DNA of 64,000 nt from Clitopilus passeckerianus (GCA_944990035.1 CALYLX010000145.1:434001-498000); one strand, 5' to 3'. Shown: positions 9,939 through 20,760, counted from the stretch's first letter. Made by a program: numbers and translations. The notes: a model not told the origin generated them from the letters alone.

Positions 9939-10960
9939 TCATCGTGCTTGTCGTCGGCTAAGCTTCTGTGGCGTTCGGTAGGAGGTCAGGTTCTTATGGT
10001 CGGAGAATACCGTGACAGGGTGGGCTGATCCTTGTAGATAGTGTCGCCAAGTTTCCAGTGCTCTGACTATAGCGAGTAGTTCCCTGTCGTAGATTTCGTA
10101 GTTCCGTTCGGTTGGGGTGAAGGAGTGGGAAATGTATCCACAAGGGTGCCAGTCGTTATTTTTGTCTCGTTGGCGTAGCACTGCTCCTGTTGCCCACTTG
10201 GATGCATCACATTCAATGGTGAATGGTTTCGTTGGATCAGGCATCGTGAGTACGGGCGTCTCTGCGAACCTTTTCTTCAGAGCTTCGAATGCTTCTTCTT
10301 GTTCCTTTCCCCATGTAAAGGGCCAATCTTTCTTGGTGAGATCATTCAGGGGTCGGGCTAGTTCCGCATATTTCCCTATGAACCTTTGATAGAAGTTACC
10401 AAATCCCAAAAAGGACCGAACTTCTTTTACGGTGGTCGGGGTTGGCCATTTCTTTATCCCATCGAGTTTGGTCAGGTTCATGTGGATCTTGTTTGGCAAT
10501 ATGATCATCCCAAGGAATTCAACTTCTGTCACATTGAATTTGCATTTCTCAGCCTTAAGGAACAGGTTGTGTTCCATCAGCCTTTGGAGTACCTGTTTGG
10601 TGCGTTTCTCGTGTTCTCTTGGGTCCTTGAAGAAGAGTAACATGTCATCCATGTAAAGGGTGATGCTTGGGGTGATTTCGAAGATCGGATGTATTCTTTC
10701 CGTAAGTTTTCTTTGAGAAATTTGTCTATTCAACTTGCTCCTTTGGGTTGAGGGGATAGACCTTGCAGTCTTTTGGGACAAAATCTGGTTTGAGATCAAT
10801 GGCATGATCCCAGGGTCGTGATGGAGGGAATCGTTCTGATGCTTCTTTCTTGAAGACTTTCTTGAATTCGTGGTATTCAGGGGGAATCAGGTCTTCAAGT
10901 CTTTTCTCAATTTCTTTGGTCTTCTGATGTTCTAAAGCCTGGGAGATGGATGTCTTTGCA
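9939..10960 (-). pseudogene. Gypsy reverse transcriptase-RNase H with deleted RT palm
   Basis: The upstream part (about 10960-10740) has the usual gypsy RT entry ([20 protein letters not shown]) up to the RSSKSP region. It then jumps directly to [11 protein letters not shown]. The segment that should hold the fingers, motif A and motif B (of the order of 120 residues) is absent, with a frame change at the join near 10670. Downstream, thumb and connection ([28 protein letters not shown]) and RNase H ([37 protein letters not shown]) are open to 9939. Motif C alone cannot support polymerisation. Confidence 0.9.
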
Positions 10961-11088
10961 CGGATCCAGACGTTCTGGGTTGGTATGAATCGTAGTGATC
11001 CTCTGTTGCAGGTAATTCAGGAGATGTTGGCAGCCCAGATCCTTCTGGTCTCAGGTTCTCGATGTTCGTTTGTTAATGGGGAATAGGC

Positions 11089-11682
11089 TCATTCAAATAT
11101 CCCCATTACTGGTTCTCCTTTCACATAGACAATAACCAGGTCTTCTTCTATATTGGGTTTGTTCAGTGGTGTTTCAAGGGGTTCGGGTTCATCGGGTATA
11201 TTGGAAATGTCTGGATGTGATTCTTCTGTTGCTGCTAGTCGTCTGATCTGGACTCGGGCGAGGGCTGTGCATAGCGGGGATGTCTTGACGCGTTTGGGAT
11301 TAATGAATAGTGTCCCTTTTTGCCAGTTGATTTCTGGATTCGTTCGCTTCAGCCATGGGAGTCCAAGGATCAGGTGTTCATTCCCTAATCCGGTGACCAG
11401 GCATCGTTCTGACGCCTTGTGTTTCCCTATCCCTATATCGACCCAAGTGTAATGAGTGATTTGCCCTGTTTTGTTGATAGTGCCATCAACATTCTTGGCA
11501 GTGAGAGGTTGTCGGAGGGGATGTGTTTTGATTCGATGGCGGGCAATGAATTCTTTGTCGATGAATAGTCCTTGAGCACCTGAGTTTACTAGTGCTTTGG
11601 TTTCAACGGTTCTTTCTTCATTTGGGGCAGAGACCTTTATGGGTAGATGCATAGATTTATCAAAAGGTTCTGCATACGACAT
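11089..11682 (-). pseudogene. Gypsy aspartic protease, active-site Asp replaced
   Basis: Retropepsin-like domain between gag and RT. The catalytic loop, expected as DSGA, reads ALVNSGAQGLFID, so the aspartate is replaced by asparagine. The second conserved region (LILGLPWLKRTNPEINW) is intact. The C-terminal extension ends near 11089 at a stop before the RT region. Retropepsins act as dimers contributing one Asp each, so this copy should be proteolytically dead unless supplied in trans. Confidence 0.85.
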
Positions 11683-11732
11683 AGAAGAAATCAGTGTTAT
11701 GGCGGGTTCAGACGTTGATACTGGCTGCCGTT

Positions 11733-12950
11733 CTAAAAATCCTCATCGAGCTCCTCCCAGAACTTGTCTAGTTCTTCTGCTTCCAATGCTCTGATGGTCC
11801 GGACAAGATCTTTGATGTTTTTCTTGCTGTAAGAGTTGGTGCTAGTGGATTGCTTTCCTCCTCTGCGTTCCGGGCATTCTCGAGAGTGATGTCCTTTCTT
11901 GAAGCAACGGAAGCATTTCCCTTCCTTCATTAACTCCTTTCTTTTTTCAAAGAATAAGGCGTCAATGTCCATAGCGTTTGGGTCTGCCGTGGTATGGGTG
12001 TTGCAGGAGTTTGCATGGGCAATAGGGGGAAGTCCTCTGTTGCGGCGGATGACATTCTGTCCTTGACGCCATTGTGCATCAAATCGGGCAGCATGGTCAT
12101 ACCATCCATCAATTGTTGTGGGAAGAGTGGGGAGGTTATAGATCTTCTCAATGATCTTGGAGTTGAGTCCTTTCTGAAAGAAATTCAATTTTTGCCTTTT
12201 CATCGGAAATTCCCGAGGCGGCGATAAGGACTTTAAATTGAGAGATGTAATCATCAATTTGTCCTTTCTGGGTGAGAGCGTCTAAAGACGCAAATGCTTG
12301 TCCTTCTCCATCTACTGGGAAAAGGTGTTAACGAATTCTTTTTCGAACTGTTTGAAGTCAGGAAAGATAATGTCGTTATCTTTGTCACTGTAGTTCTGGC
12401 AGAAAGATCATTTTCATGCCAAGGCGGTTTCCTTTTTCAAAAAGAAAAGTGCAAAGGCAATCTGTTTGTTGTTGTCGTCATAGATGTGTTGATTCAGGGT
12501 CAGGTACATCTTGACTTCCAACAACCAAACTTCGGTGTTTCTTCGGTCACCATCATATTTGAATGGTTGTCCGATTTGGAGTTCGGCAAGTTTCTTTGTT
12601 TCAGAGTCATTGTGAGCCATTGTTTGCTGTTCTTGTCTCGGAGTTTGCGTGGGTGTCGGAATGTAGATTGGTCTGTGGGGTTCTGATTCTGATTCCAATT
12701 CAGGGTCTGTCTGTGGTTCGGGTTCAGGGGTAGTTACTTCGGTGAAGTAAGAGTTGTTGAGGTTAGCGCCAAATTGGAATTTGTGCGGGTCTTCTTCTTT
12801 CGGTACCAAGTGTCTCCACCTGTTTGTGTTGTGATCGAACTCCGCGTAAGTACTGTCGTCGAGTTGTACTACGTTGGCTGTTCCTGTGGGAGTTGAAGCA
12901 TTCGGTGGTCTTGAGAGAGATGTGGTTTCAGTGAGTTCCTGCAAGAGTGG
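11733..12950 (-). pseudogene. Gypsy gag with zinc knuckle, frameshifted
   Basis: Gag: an N-terminal Pro/Glu-rich part (12944-12640, TPEPEPQTDPELESESEPHR), a retrotransposon-gag domain (KYDGDRRNTEVWLLEVKMYL) and a C-terminal CCHC knuckle (CFRCFKKGHHSREC, near 11900). Frame breaks lie between 12414 and 12257. It forms the capsid that packages element RNA. Confidence 0.88.
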
Positions 12951-13028
12951 TGTACCTCTTGCAGTCGGGTGGTTGGTGGTTGTGGCCTACGCTTGCGATG
13001 AGTGGGCTATCAGATCAGCTTGACCTTT

Positions 13029-13491
13029 TGTTAAGCTAGTATCGCTACTCGCTTAAACAAGTATCAAGAGTTCAGCTGTTTAGTCTTCTACCAGCCTTTG
13101 TAGAGACGAGCAAGAGTAATCGAGCAAGTCGAAGTTAAAGCAAATAGCGATGTATAGGCTTTTAGGTCAAGCTGGGGAAGCAAGACCAAAAGCGTGAAAG
13201 TATTTATACAAGACTAATAGGGCTAAGGGTTGGGCATTGCGCAGCAATGCTGTGTAAGTAAAAATAAGTATGACTCAGAGCGAGTCGGGGTAAGAGTCAC
13301 TATGAGTCATGATGAGTAAATATAGTACAAGTATCTCACGATCGTGAGAATACTGAATAATTAATGTAAGAGGGATGAGTAATGAGCAGCACTGTAGAGT
13401 AATCAAATAAATGTAAGCAGGCCGAAGTAGTAACAGTGAATTAGTAAGAAGGGAAAAAAAGTCCGGATGCGTATCCAAGGTAACTGTAACA
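13029..13491 (-). repeat. Gypsy 5' LTR
   Basis: 463-bp LTR at the start of the minus-strand element. The next bases on that strand (AAAGGTCAAGCTGATC from 13028 down) are where a primer-binding site should lie, but I do not recognise a match to a tRNA 3' end. Confidence 0.95.
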
Positions 13492-13496
13492 CCGGT

Positions 13497-13770
13497 GCGT
13501 GAAAGCAGTCCGGCGGGTGTATCTAATACAAAAGTAAAAACATTGACAATAAGGTCCATACACTAAGTACAGTAGCAAATCGAGAGTGCAAATCTGAAAT
13601 GAACACGTGGCTGCAAGCAGCGACTAGCATCCAATGGCCCCGGTGGGGGTAAAAGGAGCATAGTGGATCAGCACCTGCATGGATTATGGTGGCATGTGAA
13701 GACAAGCGCTGGCATTGGCGTCGTGGCCGAGTCTAATTAGACCCAATCACGGTGGTATTGACTGAAAATC
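13497..13770 (-). repeat. LINE 3' tail, right half, and adjoining UTR
   Basis: This continues the tail interrupted at 6896: the sequence after CCGGT resembles the region that follows the hairpin in the tail at 449-560. No coding potential is seen before 13769. Confidence 0.6.
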
Positions 13771-14081
13771 AAGTTGATATTGAAGTGATTCTTCCAGAAC
13801 ACATATTTGCAGTCATCAGAAGGGTGATGCTAGTCGCAGTAGAAATGGCTGACGCAGGGACCTCTAGAGAGAGGCCCTGCTCACAAATAGATTCAACTTG
13901 TGCAGAAACAAGTTGAATGGTTTCCTCCACATGCTTCAAGGCATCACCCACAGAGGGGGCGGAGGGAGTGGGAGGCAATGAAACTAAAGAACCAGGGACT
14001 GGTTCCTCAGTAGGAGGAGGGGCCTGCTGTTCAACAGAGGCTGGGGTAATAGTACCAGCCTGCTGTCTCTTTTCTGGAGAG

Positions 14082-14654
14082 TGTAAGGACCCGACTAGTC
14101 CTGGATAGACAAGACCTTCTGAGAGATCCCACTAGGCAGGTATGCAGGAAGTGACCGGAGTTTTGGGGGGTTTTGGGGTTGTAGAACCTTCTAGGGGGTC
14201 TGGGAAGCGGTGGAATACAAAGGGAAATGGTCTGACACCAGATCCGGGGGTCTATTGGGTGTTCTAGATAGTATACAGTGTGCCAAAGCAAAGGTAGAAG
14301 ACCTCCGATGCTGTGGCTGTGCAGAAAAGCGAGAGGAGAGAAAAGAGACAAGAACAAGACAGGTGGGTTTACTAGTATATCAAGGGTAAGGAAATATGAT
14401 GTCTAGAGATGGTATATATACTGTAGAATACTCTACTAGAGGCCATATGAGTCAGTAAGAGTCAGGGAGGTAAGTGAGTCAGGTAGAGTCATGGGGGGAC
14501 AGTTGGGGGACAACCAAGAACTGTGCATGACTGTGCATCGCTAGGGGGTAACCAGGGAGTCCATGAAACATGGATACATAGTTCTAGGCAAAATGCGGGG
14601 GTTCTAGAGCGATGGGGATCGATGTAGGAACCCCCTAAAGGGTGGGTCATGACA
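14082..14654. mobile_element. Solo LTR
   Basis: A 573-bp segment beginning TGTAAGGACCC and ending GTCATGACA, bounded on both sides by GAGAG (14077-14081 and 14655-14659). TG...CA ends with a 5-bp TSD and no internal genes are what an LTR-LTR recombination leaves. It matches neither the gypsy nor the copia LTRs in this window, so it comes from a third LTR family. Orientation cannot be told. Confidence 0.85.
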
Positions 14655-15517
14655 GAGAGCCAGCGCGCTCAGTGGGAGGGAAGGAGTTGCTGTTCTTCTT
14701 GCACTTGGCCTTGGCCATGGCGCGAGAAGCAATCAGTGCTTCACCTTTAGCAATGCCCAGAGGTGCTCTAATGTGTGGGGGGGCAGGAGCAGAACGAGCA
14801 GGAACCTGTTGCCAGGCTGCTCCTTCAGAAATATTGAGTTCATCCTCCTCAAAGGACATCTCGACGTCCCGAGTGGGATCTGATATGATCAGTCCAGATC
14901 GGGGGTTGAAGGCATAGCAGCGAGCTCCAGAGGAACTCCCAGATATAGTTTGGTGTCAATCTGACAAGAATTGAGCAAGATATTGAGTGAATAGTGCAAG
15001 ATCACCACTTTGATGGTGGTGGTAAAAGATCAAGAAGCGCAAGAGGGGAGAGGGGGGGGGGCAGCGCTTGTGGCAACACTTGGGGCAGGTCCCTGAACCT
15101 GAGTGCCAGATTGTTGAGATGCTGAGATGGTCTCCAGTCCCTCCATGGGAGCCAGAGATTTGTGACCTGTGGTAGTGTATTCTGCCGGTTGAAGAGGGGT
15201 AATCTGGGTCCTGGCACCTTGGGAGGCACTGGAGGAGGAGGGGGCAACTACTGAAGCAGGGGAGGCTGGTGCTACACCATGCCCACCTGCAGCAGCAGTG
15301 GAGGAAGTAGATGCTGTCTTTGCAGCACCTTTGGGAGCAGCAGTGCGCACAAGGCACTGCTGAGGGGGAGGAGATGGCAGGACGGTGTTCAATGTGTCCC
15401 TAGCATGTTGCACTTGTGCTAGAGACTCTTCATCTATGCTGAAGTAGTCTGTGATATGAACAGATGCTGCATGCGCAACTGTTGCTACAAGGGCATCTGC
15501 AATGTACCTCGCTTGAA

Positions 15518-15832
15518 GGGGTTTCTTTGACATATCACTTGTTAAGCCCCTCCTCCTTCCCTGCCCATACTCTCTCATTCCCATCAGACCAATAGACCTT
15601 CTTCCAATCATCTATAGTCGACTCCTTATACCTTTCTGCAAACTCCTTCCGTGCCCAAATATGCTTCCAGTCAAGTGCAGGTCGTTTCACCTTTCTAAAG
15701 GACTTCCAACCAGTGTTTTTGAGGTTTCTGTGTACTTTCTGAGGTGTGACAGTTGTGTTGGTAATATCTTGAAGGGTCCTAGCAGCTTGGACAGCTGTAG
15801 AAATCTTGCCCATGTGCATGTTGAGTTTAGTA
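15518..15832 (-). pseudogene. Tc1 transposase fragment (same family as Tc1-B)
   Basis: Minus-strand 315-bp fragment closely matching 16384-16715 of Tc1-B: the middle of the transposase (KISTAVQAARTLQDITNTTV, KSFRKVKRPALD, KKVYWSD). It ends exactly at the TA where Tc1-B begins; the other half of this older copy is not present on the far side. Confidence 0.85.
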
Positions 15833-15834
15833 TA

Positions 15835-17439
15835 CAGTGGGCAACAAAACCCTTCCAATGTTTGCTACTTTTCCAAAGATGTGTTAATAGCTAATGAAAT
15901 AAATTATGCAAAATCTTGAAAATAATATATATCATAGTTCAATGTCTTGGCTTGATGCTGACATAACCCTGAGGCTGTGCTTCCACTTTTAGCAGGTGTT
16001 TCACACAGTACAAGGTGGTGACCTATTGGAAGAGTTTTGTTGCTAGGTGTTTTGAATCTAGTAATCATGTGATAAGTCACATGATACTCGAGTTTGTTGA
16101 TAGTAGTCAACAAGGTCATGTGACTAGAGTGTCAGTACACTATATATACAGCTGACCCAAGTGCTGCTTTGCCCCCAACCCATCATGCATGCTCTCACCA
16201 AGGCTCAGACTACCCATGTCATTGAACTGCTTCATACTGGCCTCTCTGCCACTTATATTCATAAAAAGACTGGTATTGGCCTTGCTTCTATTAGCAGGAT
16301 ACGTGGTAAGCACTGTTCTCACCTTCCCAAGTCATCTGGTGGCCGTCCTCCCAAGCTTACGCCTGCCAACATCAAATACACAAAACTCAATATGTGCATG
16401 GGCAAGATTTCTACAGCTGTCCAAGCTGCTAGAGTTCTTCAAGATATTACCAACACAACTGTCACACCTCAGACAGTATGCAGGGGCCTCAAAATCACTG
16501 GTTGGAAGTCCTTTAGAAAGGTGAAACGACCTGCACTTGACCAGAAGCATATTCGTGCACGGAAGGAGTTTGGAGAAAGGCATAAGGAGTGGACTGTAGA
16601 TGATTGAAAAAAGGTCTATTGGTCTGATGAGACTAAAATCAACCAGTTTGGGGCAGATGGGAATGAGAGTATGGGCAGGGAAGGAGGAGGGGCTTAACAA
16701 GCGACACGTCAAAGAAACCCGGAAATTTGAAGGAGGAAATATTATGATGTGGGGCTGTATGGGATGGGATGGGGTTGGATATGCTACCAAAATTGAAGGT
16801 ACCATGGACAAGGTCCTTTACACTTCAATCCTGGAGGAGGAACTTCAGGCTAGCCTAAAGTACTATAAGGTAAAAGTGAAGGATATGATTTTTCAGCAGG
16901 ACAATGACCCCAAGCACACCATCAACATGGCCAAGGAATAATTTAAACACCACAAAATGAAGGTTCTAATCTGGCCAGCAAACCCTCCTAATATGAACCC
17001 TATTGAACATCTTTGGGTTCATATCAAAAAAGAGCTTAGCAAGTATAATTCTTCACCTAATAGAGTATTAGAGCTTTGGGCAAGGGTAGAGAAGGTTTGG
17101 AATGAGATTCCAGCAGAGGTGTGCCAGAACTTAATAGAGTCAATGCCTAGAAGGATTCAGGCAGTAGTTGATGCTAAGGGAAAGTGGACTAAGTACTAAA
17201 ATTAATGTATTTCTGTTTTTAAAATCAGTAGCAACAAAACCCTTCCAATAGGTCACCACCTTGTACTGTGTGAAACACCTGCTAAAAGTGGAAGCACAGC
17301 CTTAGGGTCATGTCAGCATCAAGCCAAGACATTGAACTATGATATATATTATTTTCAAGATTTTACATAATTTATTCCATCAGCTATTAACACATCTTTG
17401 AAAAGGTAGCAAACATTAGAAGGGCTTTGTTGCCCACTG
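15835..17439 (+). mobile_element. Tc1/mariner DNA transposon (Tc1-B), inactive
   Basis: A 1,605-bp element with TA duplications at 15833-15834 and 17440-17441 and TIRs of roughly 210 bp that start CAGTGGGCAACAAA and contain an internal GCAACAAAACCCTTCC repeat at their inner ends (near 16045 and 17229). It is a different family from Tc1-A, because the TIR sequences are unrelated. Confidence 0.93.
16185..17199 (+). pseudogene. Tc1-B transposase (DD34E), two stops and a frameshift
   Basis: Starts at ATG 16185 (MHALTKAQ). N-terminal HTH (ATYIHKKTGIGLASISRIRG), then the core: YWSDETK (first Asp), FQQDNDPKH (second Asp) and MNPIEHLW (Glu), with 34 residues between the last two. A TGA at 16605-16607 replaces the conserved Trp before KKVYW, the frame is lost near 16670, and a TAA lies at 16939. 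The protein would end at 17199, so the copy is dead but only lightly damaged. Confidence 0.92.
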
Positions 17440-17789
17440 TACTAGAGAATAAAGTGGTGTGCAAGCTGCTGGAGGGCAAATCTGTGTCGCTGTTGCGGCT
17501 GTGATATTGGTGGTAACAGATCAAAAGGGATGGCTGCGCCTATGTTCAGAGGAGAAAAGAGCGGAGGGAGCAGGGCTCTCATCATGCTCAAACCTGTTGT
17601 CCTTATCCATTACTGAAGTAGGACACTTGTTTCAAGTGCCAGAGGGGCCCTGGGGAGTTTTTTCACCATCGAGTGCGCCATAGCTACTGCCATGGCCCTT
17701 CTGAGGTGTGGAGGGCATCAGAGGCGGGTCTGGCAGCTGGGTGTTCTTCTTGTTGCCTCCTGCACTACTCATAGTGCAGACAGGTGCGA

Positions 17790-19301
17790 AAACTGGTGAA
17801 TTGAGCAGTGTGCAACTGCTTGAAGATGAATTTGCATTGCTGTTGTGGCTGTGATGGTGTTGGTAACAGATCAAAAAAGATACTTGTGCGCCATCTTTCT
17901 GGACTGTCCTGGGATGAAGTAGTGCAACTAAAGGACAATTCTAATGCCAACAAGCTCATGGCAGCATCCTCCCCTCTCCCCTCTGCTCCTCTGCTTTTGA
18001 AGAAGAAGCAGAAGCTCAAATCCACTACGTGTGGCCCATCCCACAGACAGTGCTGGCTGTCAGCTGAAGGTTCTTGCAACAACACCATCCGTGCCAAAGT
18101 TGTTAGAAGTGATGATCAAACACTTCTGACTAATCACTACATCAACTATACCAATCTGGAGAAATTCCCAAATTTGGAAATCACGTGATCAGCTTACCTA
18201 ATGCACCCATCTGATGCGCTAAATTATTACCATCATGATGGTATCAACTTTATCCTGATCGGATCAGCAGTTGAGAAGTTATAGACATTTTTCTGACAAA
18301 ACATCAACTCTTTTATATACAAAATGGACTCTTATATAGTTTACTTATCTTTTACTTACATTTTACTAGTACACGATATAATGGACACATAAACTCACGC
18401 CTTATGCACATCTGGGCATTGGCAGACCTACCATGTAGCTATTCCTACTATGTACCAGTAGTGGTACACTTGTGTTAGTTATTGCAATTCAAAGTCTTAT
18501 TATCAAATCTTTGTTGTGCTCTCAGTGAATTGCAAACTTGTGTATACTTGACTAAGATCGAGCCTTAGCTCTCTAGTAAAGTTACTAAGCTAATCAAGTT
18601 GAGATATCCCCTTTATTGAAATACAGCAAACAAGTTTTAATAGAAGTTGGCAAGGGTGACACTATCATTGTCCACTTCAATGACACACCCACCCACGGCA
18701 ATCTGGGCATTATCTGGCTTGCTGTGCAGTGCGTCTGGTACCCTCTCACTGAGGATGGCCAGCCCATTGTCAACGTGAATGTAGATGTTCCTGCATCGTG
18801 TTCTTATGCCCACATCACTGGTGTTCCCTACTACACCTTTGGTGCAGTGGGGAGCACACCAGTCACTCCTGATGCAATGGAGACACTCCTGTGTCAAAAT
18901 GCTACTACATTGTCACTCCAGCTTGCTGGTAAGCCGCGTATTCATTGTGCCACACCATCGCATGACATGTGTGTGGTCTTCTTTGACTGATGGGATACTA
19001 GGTCTTGCACTGCCCTTAGGTCCATTGCCAACAAGAAGGTGTCTATTGGTGGTCGCCTCTGCAACATCTCTCTTGCCAGTGTTTACGCTGGCTTCCCTCA
19101 GTGCCAGCATTGCTGGGCCTGGGGTCATCCTACTGCGTCTTGCAGACAGCAATACAACTCCTGCGCGCATTGTGGGTATGGCCATGACACGCGGAACCAT
19201 CGCAAGCTCTCCCACTACTGCTGGGAGAAGCCTGACACAAATCCCCTGGTGCCCGCCACACCTGATGGCAAACCGTGTCCCCATGCACTCAAGTTCATCA
19301 A
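17790..19301 (+). pseudogene. LINE ORF1 (gag-like) with two zinc knuckles
   Basis: Plus-strand LINE ORF1 in pieces. An early part (17800-18190) is broken. From 18616 a long segment (GKGDTIIVHFNDTPTHGNLG, then CVVFFD) runs to a TGA near 18988 and resumes one frame over to the knuckles CQHCWAWGHPTASC (C-x2-C-x4-H-x4-C) and CAHCGYGHDTRNHRKLSHYC. A stretch of about 420 bp (18190-18610) without coding potential separates the halves and may be another insertion. The 3' end is cut by a poly-T at 19302. A sister fragment lies at 1-430. Confidence 0.65.
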
Positions 19302-19430
19302 TTTTTTTTTTTTCTTTTTTTGATCAAAGCCCTATGCCCCAGAGGGGGGCGTCTGACAATGTATATTCCTGTGCCCGTTCACAGTCCAGTCGCAAGTACC
19401 TAAATACATGCAAACCTGTTCAAGTTGCTT
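19302..19430 (-). repeat. LINE 3' tail (third copy)
   Basis: Poly-T (19302-19320, one C interruption), then GATCAAAGCCC and a GC-rich hairpin (ATGCCCC / GGGGGGCGT), followed by sequence nearly identical to 495-555. It is a minus-strand insertion end inside the plus-strand LINE ORF1. Confidence 0.7.
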
Positions 19431-19794
19431 ATATGAACAATCAACTACACTAATCAGAAGTTGAGTAATACAGAGACGAGAATACAGAAATGTGCAAGGA
19501 CCTCACAACGAGTAGATACCTCAAATATGATATTATAATTCATATTGGCCTGAGGCCACAAGACAGCAAAGCCGCAGGTCTTGTATTATAAATCCCAATG
19601 GTGGTTTAGCACACAAACACACTAGTAACAGCAGCAAATAGCCGACCACTACCAGCACCACTGAGGGTTCACCAGGTAGGGCCGACAACTTTGAATTGCG
19701 GAATAGAACGGCAGGTTGGGCTAAAACCCTAAAAGATGATGAGCCTTTGGAGCTGAACAATGAGAGAGTGATGTGAAGATGTGAGAAGGCCATT

Positions 19795-20760
19795 CAATGT
19801 GTCTGCAGATGGAGGAGAGCATGTATGAGGACAGGGTTCTTGCGCACGTAGATTTGCCAAGTGTCAGACAACCAGTGGCCAATGGCTTGGATGAGATGTG
19901 GGAGTGTGTTGTTTTCAGCAAGTAGAGTAGCTCCTCCTGCTCTCATTGAGTGGCCACTGATGTCGGAGCTGAAGAATTGTCGCAGATGAGAGATGAAGAA
20001 ATTGCGAGTAGAAATTTGGCTGTTGTTGGTGATCCACAGTGCAGAGTGGTAAGGAAACCGTTGGTCACATATCTTAATGTAGGTAGGCTTTAAAAATGCT
20101 ATGGGGGTTGACCGTTGCTGTGGATGCTCAGATGATCACCCTGTTTTCTTCATAAAAGCGGTTGGCTTTGTGGAACGGCAGAAGAAACGAGAATTGGTTT
20201 GCTTCTATATTGACGGAAGCTCGACGAATAAGCTTCTATATTGACGGAAGCTTAACGAATAAGCTTCTATATTGACGGAAGCTCGACGAATAAGCTTCTG
20301 CAGGTCACGGTGATGCTTGTTGTCTGGATTTGTCAGCTTGCCTAGTTGCATGAGGCCAAAGAATCCTGTTGTTATTAGGGCCATGAAAAGGGAATCATTG
20401 AACGATGGAGAGGGGTATGTGGAGATGATTTTTGAGAGGTCAGCTGCTGTAAAGGCGAGTTTGCATGAGATCTGAGTTCCTTTGAGCTTCTTGTATCCCT
20501 TGAGCATGTGAGATACGAGGTGGGAAGTCCTCCATTACTGGATATTTGGGAAATGGGCTAGCAGTTCATGGCACAGACCAGTAAAGTAGGTGCCGACCGA
20601 CTGCGGCTTGACCCCATTCTCGCACATGAAAGCAATATACAAGCTGAGGGTATTAGGATTGGGTTCGGTGTCGATGTCATATGACTTGATGAAGGAGAGG
20701 AAGGAATTAAGTGCGGATGCATAATTTCTAGATGTGGAGGTCTCAATGGCAGCTCCTACA
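19795..20760 (-). pseudogene. DIRS tyrosine recombinase
   Basis: Site-specific recombinase that would insert the circular cDNA. A mid-domain piece (GFFGLMQLGKLTNPDN, RRASVNIEA) lies at 20400-20290. The C-terminal catalytic boxes are intact between 19980 and 19795: SGHSMRAGG (H-x-x-R), IGHWLSDTW and QIYVRKNP with the Tyr nucleophile. Between them, three copies of a 31-bp unit (20201-20293) shift the frame, so the protein cannot be made in one piece. Confidence 0.85.
20201..20293. repeat. Tandem triplication, 31-bp unit
   Basis: Three copies of a 31-bp unit starting GCTTCTATATTGACGG at 20201, 20232 and 20263; the middle copy has two changes. It sits inside recombinase coding sequence, and the two extra copies (62 bp) destroy the frame. 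Typical of slippage. Confidence 0.95.

Larger units (their letters stand above)
6897..13491 (-). mobile_element. Ty3/gypsy chromovirus, complete with two LTRs
   Basis: A 6,595-bp LTR retrotransposon in minus orientation. LTRs are at 6897-7359 and 13029-13491, starting TGTTA and ending TAACA, with 5-bp TSD CCGGT at 6892-6896 and 13492-13496. By eye the LTRs differ at about ten of 463 positions, nine of them transitions. Coding order from the right is gag, protease, RT-RNase H, integrase with chromodomain, then an extra ORF. A purine-rich stretch (GAAAGGGTAA on the minus strand) directly precedes the 3' LTR. Frameshifts, a protease active-site change and an RT deletion make this copy non-autonomous. 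Confidence 0.95.
13769..17790 (-). pseudogene. ORF1-only LINE remnant, broken by three insertions
   Basis: Once insertions are set aside, minus-strand segments read in order from about 17773: a start (MSSAGGNKKNTQLPDPP), a Ser/Ala/Pro-rich region with DALVATVAHAASVHITDYFS (15517-15030), an alanine-rich stretch (14859-14660) and a helical segment (DALKHVEETIQLVSAQVESI, 13978-13769). It then runs straight into the LINE 3' tail with no ORF2. I read it as an internally deleted, non-autonomous LINE with ORF1 and tail only. Interruptions are the solo LTR at 14082, the Tc1 fragment at 15518 and Tc1-B at 15835. Assignment rests on order and composition, not on a clear domain. Confidence 0.5.

Noticed and set aside
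20201..20293. Possible CRISPR-like array
   Set aside because: The repeats are adjacent 31-bp units with no spacers, in a eukaryotic transposon gene.
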